NCBI RefSeq assembly: GCF_020829625.1
Contig: NZ_JAIVFX010000006.1
Coordinates: forward strand, 62,001 to 126,000
DNA length: 64,000 bases
Source of the DNA: Nostoc sp. XA010
GTDB taxonomy: Bacteria; Cyanobacteriota; Cyanobacteriia; Cyanobacteriales; Nostocaceae
Direction: 5' to 3'
The position numbers and the translations under genes were made by a program. Below are positions 45,672 to 52,358 of the stretch, one piece after another (the first letter of the stretch is position 1; each line of letters begins with the position of its first letter). Under the pieces are notes generated by a model, which had not been told where the DNA came from, ran no database searches, and saw nothing but the letters and a program-made list of their open reading frames with translations.

Positions 45672-46154
45672 ATGAACACAATATATAAAGAACGTAAAAT
45701 AGTTTCGCGTCTATTTGCAGTGCTGCTTTCCGCATTGCTAACCGTACCCTTGCTAAGTAGCTGCGGAGGTGGTTCCCAAAAGGCTAATGTACCACCACCA
45801 GTTGATGATACCGTTGGTAGAACAGTGAGCGATCGCCAAACCGAAGCTAAGAAAGGATTGGGTACAGGGCAAAAAGTGGCAATTTTGGCAGGTGCTGCGG
45901 CACTTTACTACATGTACAACCAACATAAGAATGCTCCAAAAGAAGGAGCGCAAGGTAAGTACTATCTTTCCAAGAACGGGCGTGTATACTACCGCGATGC
46001 TGAAAATCGCGCTCACTGGGTAACTCCACCATCAGAAGGAATTCGAGTACCAGAATCTCAAGCACAACAATATCGGCAATTCCAAGGCTATAACGGGAAT
46101 ACTTCAGGTCGCGATCTGACTGGCATAACTTCATCCGCAGCTCCAGCCCTTTAG
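45672..46154 (+). CDS. Conserved lipoprotein
   Basis: A 160-residue protein with a lipoprotein signal peptide: basic start, hydrophobic FAVLLSALLTVPLLSS and lipobox LLSSC with C31. After a linker (TVGRTVSDRQTEAKKGLGTG) comes a hydrophobic stretch VAILAGAAALYYMYNQH, then QGKYYLSKNGRVYYRDAENRAHWVTPP. The YYLSKNGRVYYRD...W-x-x-P pattern is found in other cyanobacterial lipoproteins of unknown role. It may anchor to the plasma, thylakoid or outer membrane. It is 94 bp upstream of the repeat protein gene, possibly cotranscribed. Confidence 0.8.
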   Translation: MNTIYKERKIVSRLFAVLLSALLTVPLLSSCGGGSQKANVPPPVDDTVGRTVSDRQTEAKKGLGTGQKVAILAGAAALYYMYNQHKNAPKEGAQGKYYLSKNGRVYYRDAENRAHWVTPPSEGIRVPESQAQQYRQFQGYNGNTSGRDLTGITSSAAPAL

Positions 46155-46248
46155 ATAGCGAAGCGTGTGTAAATAAGAAAGCGGGTTTCCCGGAGGATAA
46201 CGCCGATCGCGCACGTCGGAAACACGAACTTAAATCAGGAGACAGATT

Positions 46249-46578
46249 ATGGTAGATGAATTTTTCCGAAAGGCGAAGGATCTCTTGTTGGGAGAAAACG
46301 GCGATCAATCTGAGGATGCTGAATATCGCGATCGCAATGTCCGTCCAGCCAGCGAAGACCCCTACGGCGACCCCGCAGATACATCCTCTTACGGTAACCT
46401 TATTCCAGCCAGCCAAGACCCCTATGGCGACCCCGGAGACATCGCGTCTTACGGTGATGTACGTCCAGCCAGTGAAGACCCCTACGGCGACCCCGCAGAC
46501 CAAGGGGAATTTGGTAACGTCCGCCCAGCCAGCGAAGATCCCTACGGCGATCCCGCAGATGACGATTACCGGCGTTAA
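46249..46578 (+). CDS. Acidic protein with four 20-residue tandem repeats
   Basis: A 109-residue protein: an amphipathic head MVDEFFRKAKDLLLGENG, then four exact-length 20-residue repeats from residue 30 (NVRPASEDPYGDPADTSSYG and variants). DNA period is 60 bp. Each repeat has the core PAS-x-DPYGDP. There is no signal peptide or known domain. The Asp/Pro/Tyr/Gly bias suggests an extended or disordered chain that could bind a partner or calcium (speculative). AGGAG precedes the ATG. It follows the lipoprotein gene. Confidence 0.8.
   Translation: MVDEFFRKAKDLLLGENGDQSEDAEYRDRNVRPASEDPYGDPADTSSYGNLIPASQDPYGDPGDIASYGDVRPASEDPYGDPADQGEFGNVRPASEDPYGDPADDDYRR
46336..46578. repeat. 60-bp coding tandem repeat, 4 copies
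   Basis: Four in-frame copies, each with CCAGCCAGCGAAGACCCCTA or a close variant and GGCGACCCC. Copies 1, 3 and 4 are closest; copy 2 is most diverged (IPASQDPYGDPGD). Confidence 0.92.
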
Positions 46579-46587
46579 CGCGAAAGC

Positions 46588-46643
46588 TAACCCCCTTAAA
46601 AAAGGGGTAACTGAGTCAAAGTCCCCCTTTTTTTAAGGGGGAT
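46588..46643. terminator. Bidirectional terminator between the repeat-protein gene and mdh
   Basis: AACCCCCTTAAAAAAGGGGT is followed by TCCCCCTTTTTTTAAGGGGG; each is a short GC stem with an A or T run. It lies between convergent genes and can stop both. Confidence 0.7.
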
Positions 46644-46653
46644 TTAGAAGGAT

Positions 46654-47625
46654 CTACTCAGCCAAAATTTCTTGCGATCGCTCAATACTTTTACGCACAG
46701 ATTGGGCTGAAGTATGCAAACCCTCTCTTTCGCGATCGCTGAGATTTAATTCCAAAATACTTTCAATTCCACCGCATCCCAACCGACAGGGAACACCAAT
46801 CACAACATCTTCTAAACCGTATTCACCTTGCAGATAGGCCGCCACAGGCAATAACCGCGACTGATTTAGCAAAATCGATTCTACCATCACGCTAGTAGCT
46901 GATGCCGGAGCAAAAAAAGCACCTCCTGTCTGCATCAATTCCACAATTTCTGCGCCACCGTTGCGAGTTCTTTCTACCAAGCGTTCAATTGTGGCTACAT
47001 CCAGCAATTCCGTGATGGGAATGCCGTTAACGGTAGCATAACGAGACAAGGGAACCATTAAATCGCCGTGGCTACCCAACACCATTGCTTTGACATCAGC
47101 AGGTAAAACCCCCAATTCTAGGGCAATAAAGGTTTCAAAACGGGCGGAATCTAACACCCCAGCCATACCCATAATGCGATCGCGTGGTAAACCAGTTGCT
47201 TGCCAAGCTAAATAAGTCATCACATCCAACGGATTGGTGACGACAATAAAAATAGCATTGGGAGAATGAGCGATCGCATTTTTTGCCGCTTCCACCACAA
47301 TCTTGGCATTAGTTTTCAGCAAATCATCCCGACTCATCCCTGGTTTGCGGGGAAGTCCTGCCGTAATCACCACAATTTGAGAACCAGATGTATCAGCATA
47401 ATTATTTGTGCCGATAATTTGGCGATTGTGTATTTCAATTCCCCTGGCTTCCATCAAATCCAGCGCCAAACCTTGAGGCATTCCCGCAATAATATCTAGT
47501 AGAACTACATCAGCCAGGTTTTTCTCCGCAACGCGTTGGGCTAGAGTACTACCAACCCTACCTGCACCCACGATGGTGACACGAGGTAAACTACACACAA
47601 TTGGGGAGTTAGGGGAAGAAGACAT
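46654..47625 (-). CDS. mdh: Malate dehydrogenase (LDH-like type)
   Basis: A 323-residue NAD-dependent enzyme. The dinucleotide motif is GAGRVG (20-25) and the LDH/MDH loop LPRKPGMSRDDLL carries the Arg that favours malate. VTNPLDVMTYLAW and the catalytic-His motif GSHGDLMVPLSRY follow. It interconverts malate and oxaloacetate in the cytoplasm. Length is typical. The first ~12 residues (MSSSPNSPIVCS) are non-conserved. It is divergent from nothing close; its 5' side holds a mobile-element-like repeat. Confidence 0.93.
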   Translation of the reverse strand: MSSSPNSPIVCSLPRVTIVGAGRVGSTLAQRVAEKNLADVVLLDIIAGMPQGLALDLMEARGIEIHNRQIIGTNNYADTSGSQIVVITAGLPRKPGMSRDDLLKTNAKIVVEAAKNAIAHSPNAIFIVVTNPLDVMTYLAWQATGLPRDRIMGMAGVLDSARFETFIALELGVLPADVKAMVLGSHGDLMVPLSRYATVNGIPITELLDVATIERLVERTRNGGAEIVELMQTGGAFFAPASATSVMVESILLNQSRLLPVAAYLQGEYGLEDVVIGVPCRLGCGGIESILELNLSDREREGLHTSAQSVRKSIERSQEILAE

Positions 47626-47962
47626 AATTATTAAAGTGCAATTTTTATCAACAATAATTTAGGAGTTAGGAGTCAGAATTATTAATGCTGACTCCTAAAT
47701 TAGACCTCTTTCATAAGCTCCTAACACCCCACCCCCAATCCCTCCCTGCTTGCGGGGCTACGGTGTACACACAAGTCCTTCTGACCCCCTCTAACTCCCC
47801 CTTGCCAAGGGGGAGAACCAGATATATCCCCCCAATGCATCGGGGGGATTAAGGGGGGTAAATCCAGGATTTGGGCTTCATTAACAAGATGTGTGTACAC
47901 CGTAGGCTTGCGGGGAGGGGAGACAAAGCATAGCTTTGGCGGGGTGGGGTTCTTATTTTTAA
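47626..47962. other. Gap between mdh and ndhO filled by a nested repeat
   Basis: No gene seen. Almost all of it is a C/G-rich dispersed repeat (about 47725-47950) interrupted by a 148-bp element with perfect inverted ends (47758-47905). Confidence 0.75.
47758..47905. mobile_element. MITE-like element: 148 bp, 16-bp perfect terminal inverted repeats, 10-bp direct flanks
   Basis: The ends CTACGGTGTACACACA (47758-47773) and TGTGTGTACACCGTAG (47890-47905) are exact complements. The 10-bp GCTTGCGGGG flanks it directly on both sides (47748-47757 and 47906-47915), as a target duplication would. Internally it has two G/C hairpins (CTCCCCCTTGCCAAGGGGGAG, described by positions 47794-47814, and CCCCCC...GGGGGG at 47828-47847) and no ORF. 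Confidence 0.8.
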
Positions 47963-48178
47963 TTATTTAAACTCTTCAAGCTGATCCACACGTAACCAAA
48001 CATTTGGCGTTGGCACTTTCCCGAACTTAACAAGGGCGTAATCACCTTTGATATCTACAATTTCGCCCTTACTGTCAAACAAATAGGGAGGAAAACGACT
48101 ATCACTGGCTTTTGCTTCCAGACTGTTTTCCAATTTCTCGCGGATAGCGCGAACCATATCTCCTTTTTTGACTGCCAT
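47963..48178 (-). CDS. ndhO: NAD(P)H-quinone oxidoreductase subunit O (NdhO)
   Basis: A 71-residue protein starting [62 protein letters not shown] is characteristic of NdhO. It is a peripheral subunit specific to the oxygenic-phototroph NDH-1 complex on the cytoplasmic face of the thylakoid membrane. GAGAGGGGAAT lies 6 nt before the ATG at 48178, so I prefer this over the upstream in-frame start at 48193. ndhB, another NDH-1 gene, is 40 kb away in the window. Confidence 0.95.
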   Translation of the reverse strand: MAVKKGDMVRAIREKLENSLEAKASDSRFPPYLFDSKGEIVDIKGDYALVKFGKVPTPNVWLRVDQLEEFK

Positions 48179-48250
48179 GAATTCCCCTCTCAAATTTCTA
48201 GATTAGACTTATCCGCATTTTAAAAGACTTCCGAGCTAAAAACTCCTAAC

Positions 48251-48308
48251 TCTTGTACAGACGCAATTAATTACGTCTCTCTTGTACAGACGCGATTCAT
48301 CGCGTCTC
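48251..48308. repeat. Two tandem 29-bp palindromic units
   Basis: TCTTGTACAGACGC...GTCTC occurs twice in a row (48251-48279 and 48280-48308). The second unit has the palindrome AGACGCGAT-TC-ATCGCGTCT. It lies at the 3' end of mutM and could act as its terminator. Confidence 0.8.
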
Positions 48309-48310
48309 TT

Positions 48311-49162
48311 CTAACTCCTAACTCCCCGTACCGTTTGACACTGGGGGCAAAAGTGACTAGATCGCCCAGCTAACCTAATCCGCATAATTGGAGTGTCACA
48401 AACTCGACAGGGTTCTCCAGCACGGTTATAAACCCAGGCAACACCACCATAATTGCCGTTGACACCCTTAACACTTAAGAAATTACTAAAAGTCGTACCG
48501 CCAGCCTCAATGCTGGTTTCTAAAACTTGAATTATGGCTGTTCGCAAATGCTCAATTTGCTTTAGGTGCAAATCTATACACAAGGTTTCAGGTAAAATTC
48601 CACTCTTAAACAATGCTTCATCAGCATAAATGTTACCTAATCCCGCCACTACCGATTGATCAAGTAACGCAGTCTTAATTAGACGACGGCGGTTTTGGAG
48701 TTTGCTTGCTAAATACTCGACAGTGAATTCGGGTGAAAAGGGATCTGCTGCCAGTGTTGCCAAACCAGTCATAATACTTTCTACAGCAACACCAGGCGGA
48801 ACCCACCACATTTTCCCGAAGGTACGCTGATCAACAAAGCGTAATTCCTGCTGTTCCCCAAAGAATAATCTAACCCGTGTGTGCTTATGTAATGGTTCAT
48901 CTCGATGCAGCCATAGTAGTTGACCGGTCATTCGCAGATGAACCCCTAGCCAACCTGTGGAAGAGAGTTCGGCGAGGAGATATTTACCGCGACGATGCCA
49001 AGTAGCGATGGCATTCTTTTTAATTCCATCAACAAACTCACCAACAGAAAACGGGTAGGCGATGGTGCGATCGAGCAACACATCTCCACCCGTAATTTCT
49101 TGGTTAAGGGTCAATTGATTTAGGCCCCTTCGGACTGTTTCAACTTCAGGCAGTTCAGGCAT
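48311..49162 (-). CDS. mutM: Formamidopyrimidine-DNA glycosylase (MutM/Fpg)
   Basis: A 283-residue base-excision repair enzyme. It begins MPELPEVETVRRGL (catalytic Pro2, Glu3), has the conserved Lys in RRGKYLLAEL, the H2TH region (GLGNIYADEALFKSGI), and a C-terminal zinc finger CRVCDTPIMRIRLAGRSSHFCPQCQ (four Cys). It removes 8-oxoguanine and ring-opened purines and nicks the strand. Length and start are standard. ndhO lies downstream on the same strand, with palindromic repeats between them. Confidence 0.97.
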   Translation of the reverse strand: MPELPEVETVRRGLNQLTLNQEITGGDVLLDRTIAYPFSVGEFVDGIKKNAIATWHRRGKYLLAELSSTGWLGVHLRMTGQLLWLHRDEPLHKHTRVRLFFGEQQELRFVDQRTFGKMWWVPPGVAVESIMTGLATLAADPFSPEFTVEYLASKLQNRRRLIKTALLDQSVVAGLGNIYADEALFKSGILPETLCIDLHLKQIEHLRTAIIQVLETSIEAGGTTFSNFLSVKGVNGNYGGVAWVYNRAGEPCRVCDTPIMRIRLAGRSSHFCPQCQTVRGVRS

Positions 49163-49413
49163 TCAAACTGATTAAGCAGGCAATTTTGATGTACTTGGGC
49201 GTTGAATAAAGAAGAGATGGAGTAGTAACTTACACAGCCTTATATGGCTCGTATTACTACCCAAGAGAAACCGTAAATACCCGCAGGTCAGCTTCTCATA
49301 GATTAGGGTAGGCTTGGGTGAAAGATGAATGAACTGAAATTTTCAGACTTCATACTTCAGACTTCAGACTACCCTTCATCATCGCATCAAACAAGCCCCT
49401 TGTAGCTTTGCTG

Positions 49414-49629
49414 CTATTTTTTAGGTGCTTTAGCCTTTGGTGCTTCAACCTCGACTAATTCATCCTGAGCATAGTTGTTGGTATTGATACCAGCGTAATT
49501 GACCTTTTCAAAGCGGACAATTACAGGGTATTTGATGCCGCTTTGGTCAATGGAAGCCACAGTTCCTAGATCCTGAAACCAGTAGGATTCAGGGCGGAGA
49601 ATACGTACTTTAGAACCACGTTGAACCAT
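49414..49629 (-). CDS. psaE: Photosystem I subunit IV (PsaE)
   Basis: A 71-residue SH3-like stromal-side subunit of photosystem [47 protein letters not shown], then a Lys-rich end (KAKAPKK). It helps ferredoxin docking and cyclic electron flow. Length is typical of cyanobacterial PsaE. It appears monocistronic; the leader region upstream (49630-49740) is AT-rich with a G/C repeat further out. Confidence 0.97.
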   Translation of the reverse strand: MVQRGSKVRILRPESYWFQDLGTVASIDQSGIKYPVIVRFEKVNYAGINTNNYAQDELVEVEAPKAKAPKK

Positions 49630-49743
49630 GATTATTTTCCCTTTTAGTTATCAATCGCCAATCTAGAGGGCTAATTGATTTCACTCTACAACCTCAAGGC
49701 CGCAGCAAGAGCCTTTGTTAAGTTATTTGTCTGAATTGGGAGT

Positions 49744-49862
49744 GGAAAGAGGCAGAGGGGCAGGGAGTAGGGAGCAAGGGGAGACAAGTGGACAAGGTGA
49801 CTTGAGTAAAAACTTGCAACGAGTCTTTCTCGTTGTCCCCCTGCACCCTGCTTCGCACTCCC
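49744..49862. repeat. GGGAGCAGG-type inverted repeat downstream of the fibrillin gene
   Basis: AGGCAGAGGGGCAGGGAGTA (from 49750) and CCCCCTGCACCCTGCTTCGC (49837-49856) form imperfect inverted arms of the family also seen at 23976 and 34483. Confidence 0.75.
49806..49835 (-). terminator. Terminator-like hairpin for the fibrillin gene
   Basis: On the minus strand, CAACGAG-AAAGA-CTCGTTG is a perfect 7-bp stem followed by CAAGTTTTTAC. It lies 108 bp after the stop of the gene at 49943, inside the G/C repeat. Confidence 0.5.
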
Positions 49863-49942
49863 CAAAAAACGGTATTAGAACATACTTGACAAGGCACACG
49901 TTATAGCGTACCTTCGTTCGCAAGCGTTTATTTTGTAGAAGC

Positions 49943-50527
49943 TTATGTTTTAGTTAAGACAAACACACTTCCCTCGTTACCTCTGCCAATCCGCAGATCG
50001 TTATCTATATAGGTGATATCTAACCAGCCTTGCTGTTTATCACTCTTGATTGCAAAATCAATTGCGGGAAATTTTCTACCTGCTTCAATTTGTTGGATAA
50101 AAGTTACCGGAGAATTGTATTCTATTAAACGTTGTAAGCCGATAATAGACCGCTCAAATTTCACTTGGACACGCCGACCTGAAACTGGCTCAAATTTAGC
50201 AGCAACGCTAACTAATCCTTCCAAATAAGGTAAGCCATAAATCTCAGCTATGTTGTAAACGCTGGCAGTATCAACCCGGATACATTGATAGATTTGACCC
50301 AGTTTGCACAAAGGTAGACCATCTAAGTTTAAAAGAGCCTTGCTGGTGGTGTATAGTAATCGCCAATCACCATTAAGCAAATTGTTAGCTTCTACTGGAC
50401 GGGGTGTAGGATTAAAATCTTCTAAATTGACGATCGCTGCTAAGATAGCCTGTTTCTGTGCTTGAGTAGCCAGTAGACCGCGATTTGTTCCAGCGATCGC
50501 ATCCATTAGAGCCGCTTTTTTGATCAT
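49943..50527 (-). CDS. Fibrillin / plastid lipid-associated protein (PAP) family protein
   Basis: A 194-residue PAP/fibrillin-fold protein: KAALMDAIAGTNRGLLATQA at the start, then the family motif NLLNGDWRLLYTTSKALLNL, a middle strand series (YNIAEIYGLPYLEGLVSVAAKFEP), and the C-terminal GWLDITYIDNDLRIGRGNEGSVFVLTK. Fibrillins are lipocalin-like proteins of thylakoids and plastoglobules that bind lipids or carotenoids and help photoprotection. It has no transit or signal peptide. It stands alone in its transcription unit. Confidence 0.9.
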   Translation of the reverse strand: MIKKAALMDAIAGTNRGLLATQAQKQAILAAIVNLEDFNPTPRPVEANNLLNGDWRLLYTTSKALLNLDGLPLCKLGQIYQCIRVDTASVYNIAEIYGLPYLEGLVSVAAKFEPVSGRRVQVKFERSIIGLQRLIEYNSPVTFIQQIEAGRKFPAIDFAIKSDKQQGWLDITYIDNDLRIGRGNEGSVFVLTKT

Positions 50528-50769
50528 CGCCTGTCACCTCAAAAATCAGTCCTTACCATCAGCATAAACAACATATTCATAACCTATGTGTAAAACCATA
50601 AAAATTACTAAATAAACGTTTTGCGTAAGCAATACGCGTATTAAATAAAAAATTTCTATCTGAATGCGGATTTATTAATTAAAGGGTTGAAAAGATAACT
50701 AAATTAATCCGTGCCAAGTGATAGACTCTAAATGTCAACTTACGTATACATTTTCTTGTCCTTCTCGAT

Positions 50770-51006
50770 ATGTTGAACTCTCCATTACGTGAAGTACCCC
50801 GTAATCAGCGAGCCGATGTTATCCCCTTAAAGCAAGAGTCCTCTTTGTTGGACTGGTTGCAAACCAACCGCCGGATCATCGCGCGTGACGTTCACGAACC
50901 GGATTTTCAAGATGACGAAGTAGAAATAGATTCCTTAATGGGTGTAGAAGATGGGATTGGCTATGACCTTGATGATGATGACGATATAGGAATCACCGAG
51001 GATTAG
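50770..51006 (+). CDS. DUF3134 family small protein
   Basis: A 78-residue protein: MLNSPLREVPRNQRADVIPL, KQESSLLDWLQTNRRIIARD, then an acidic tail (DDDDDIGITED). It matches the cyanobacterial DUF3134 family in full. It is soluble and small, with a likely disordered acidic end. It lies 78 bp upstream of mraY on the same strand and may share its transcript. Function unknown. Confidence 0.88.
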   Translation: MLNSPLREVPRNQRADVIPLKQESSLLDWLQTNRRIIARDVHEPDFQDDEVEIDSLMGVEDGIGYDLDDDDDIGITED

Positions 51007-51084
51007 CCTTTTCAGGCTAGGGACTTGGTAGTACCCTAGTTGCTGATATTGAATTTAATAAGTGTGGAGTGAAGGGAAACTTCT

Positions 51085-52188
51085 GTGGACGCTAAATTAT
51101 CTCCTGAGCAAGGTTTAAATATTTCTGGAATCGCTCTAGCCTCTTTATTAACCGTAGGGCTAGCTACAACAGCATTTTTATTGGATTTGATGGCCAATAG
51201 GCTACCCTGGCAAAGTATGTCCTTAACCCTGCCACTGCTGTTGTGTGCTATGGGTTCAGGTGTTGTGGGTTATTGGGTAATACCCCTACTTCAAACGCTC
51301 AAAACTGGACAAATAATTCGTGAAGATGGTCCCCAAGCCCATCTAAAAAAGGCAGGCACGCCAACGATGGGAGGTATATTTTTTATCCCCGTAGGCGTGA
51401 TAATTGCCTGTATATTATCTAACTTTGCTAAAGAGGTGCTTGCAGTTTCGGCATTGACAGTCAGCTACGGATTGATTGGCTGGCTCGACGATTGGCAAAT
51501 TCTGCGCCGTAAATCAAATAAAGGTATATCTCCCGCAACGAAACTGGCTTTGCAGGTGGGTTTTGCGGCAGTGTTTTGCCTATGGCTGGTGTTTAATCAA
51601 CCTTCTAATATTACAAATATTGCTTTGCCTTGGGTGAGCTTTACCCTACCTTTAGGATTTCTATTTTGGCCATTAGCAGGTTTTGTGCTAGTTGCAGAAA
51701 GTAATGCGACTAATTTAACAGATGGCATTGATGGCTTGGCAGCAGGAACAGTAGCGATCGCACTTTTGGCATTAGGGGCTTTAGTTGCACCTACAGCACC
51801 TGGGTTGATGGTTTTCTGTGCTGCTTTAAGTGGTGGGTGTTTAGGTTTCTTAGCCCATAACCGCAACCCAGCCCGTGTTTTCATGGGAGATACCGGTTCT
51901 TTAGCACTGGGCGGCGCTTTAGCGGCTGTAGCGCTATTGACAAACACCCTAGTAGCTCTGTTTATTCTCAGTGGTATCTTTTTTGTAGAAACCCTTTCGG
52001 TGATGGCACAGGTAAGTTATTACAAAGCCACCAAAGGTCCTGATGGTAAAGGCAAGCGCCTCTTTAAAATGGCACCCTTACACCATCATTTAGAACTCAC
52101 TGGCTGGTCAGAATTGCAAGTGGTTGGAGTATTTTATGTCATCGCTGCTATTTTGGCTGCCATCTGTTTGGCAATCGCTCCATTCTGA
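51085..52188 (+). CDS. mraY: Phospho-N-acetylmuramoyl-pentapeptide-transferase
   Basis: A 367-residue inner-membrane enzyme with ten hydrophobic segments; it transfers phospho-MurNAc-pentapeptide to undecaprenyl phosphate, giving lipid I. Motifs: GPQAHLKKAGTPTMGGIFF, GWLDDWQILRRKSNKG (catalytic Asp pair), ATNLTDGIDGLAAGT, FMGDTGSLALGG and PLHHHLELTGWSE. It begins at a GTG. DUF3134 lies upstream; a strong terminator follows, so other mur genes are not in this transcript. Confidence 0.96.
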   Translation: MDAKLSPEQGLNISGIALASLLTVGLATTAFLLDLMANRLPWQSMSLTLPLLLCAMGSGVVGYWVIPLLQTLKTGQIIREDGPQAHLKKAGTPTMGGIFFIPVGVIIACILSNFAKEVLAVSALTVSYGLIGWLDDWQILRRKSNKGISPATKLALQVGFAAVFCLWLVFNQPSNITNIALPWVSFTLPLGFLFWPLAGFVLVAESNATNLTDGIDGLAAGTVAIALLALGALVAPTAPGLMVFCAALSGGCLGFLAHNRNPARVFMGDTGSLALGGALAAVALLTNTLVALFILSGIFFVETLSVMAQVSYYKATKGPDGKGKRLFKMAPLHHHLELTGWSELQVVGVFYVIAAILAAICLAIAPF

Positions 52189-52222
52189 ATCATGTTTTGA
52201 GAAAATAATCGAATACAAAATG

Positions 52223-52254
52223 ACAACTCCCATATCTCCAGGGAGTTGTTTTTT
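52223..52254 (+). terminator. Rho-independent terminator of mraY
   Basis: ACAACTCCC-ATATCTCCA-GGGAGTTGT (52223-52249) is a perfect 9-bp stem followed by TTTTTT. It is 35 bp past the mraY stop. Confidence 0.9.
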
Positions 52255-52358
52255 ATACGGTAAATTTATAAGTTTTAGATTTCTATACTGGTAAAGTCTG
52301 ACGTTTGATGCCAACGAAGAACTTGCTCATTTCATCGCTTGGGTTTTTAAATTATTAA

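Noticed and set aside
45847..46503. 218-codon minus-strand ORF across the lipoprotein and repeat-protein genes
   Set aside because: Its repeats (VGVFTGWT...) are only the antisense of the 60-bp coding repeat; both sense genes have better signals.
46256..46636. Alternative frame ORF through the 60-bp repeats
   Set aside because: Long only because the 60-bp period keeps any frame open; the frame starting at 46249 has an AGGAG site and an acidic protein-like repeat.
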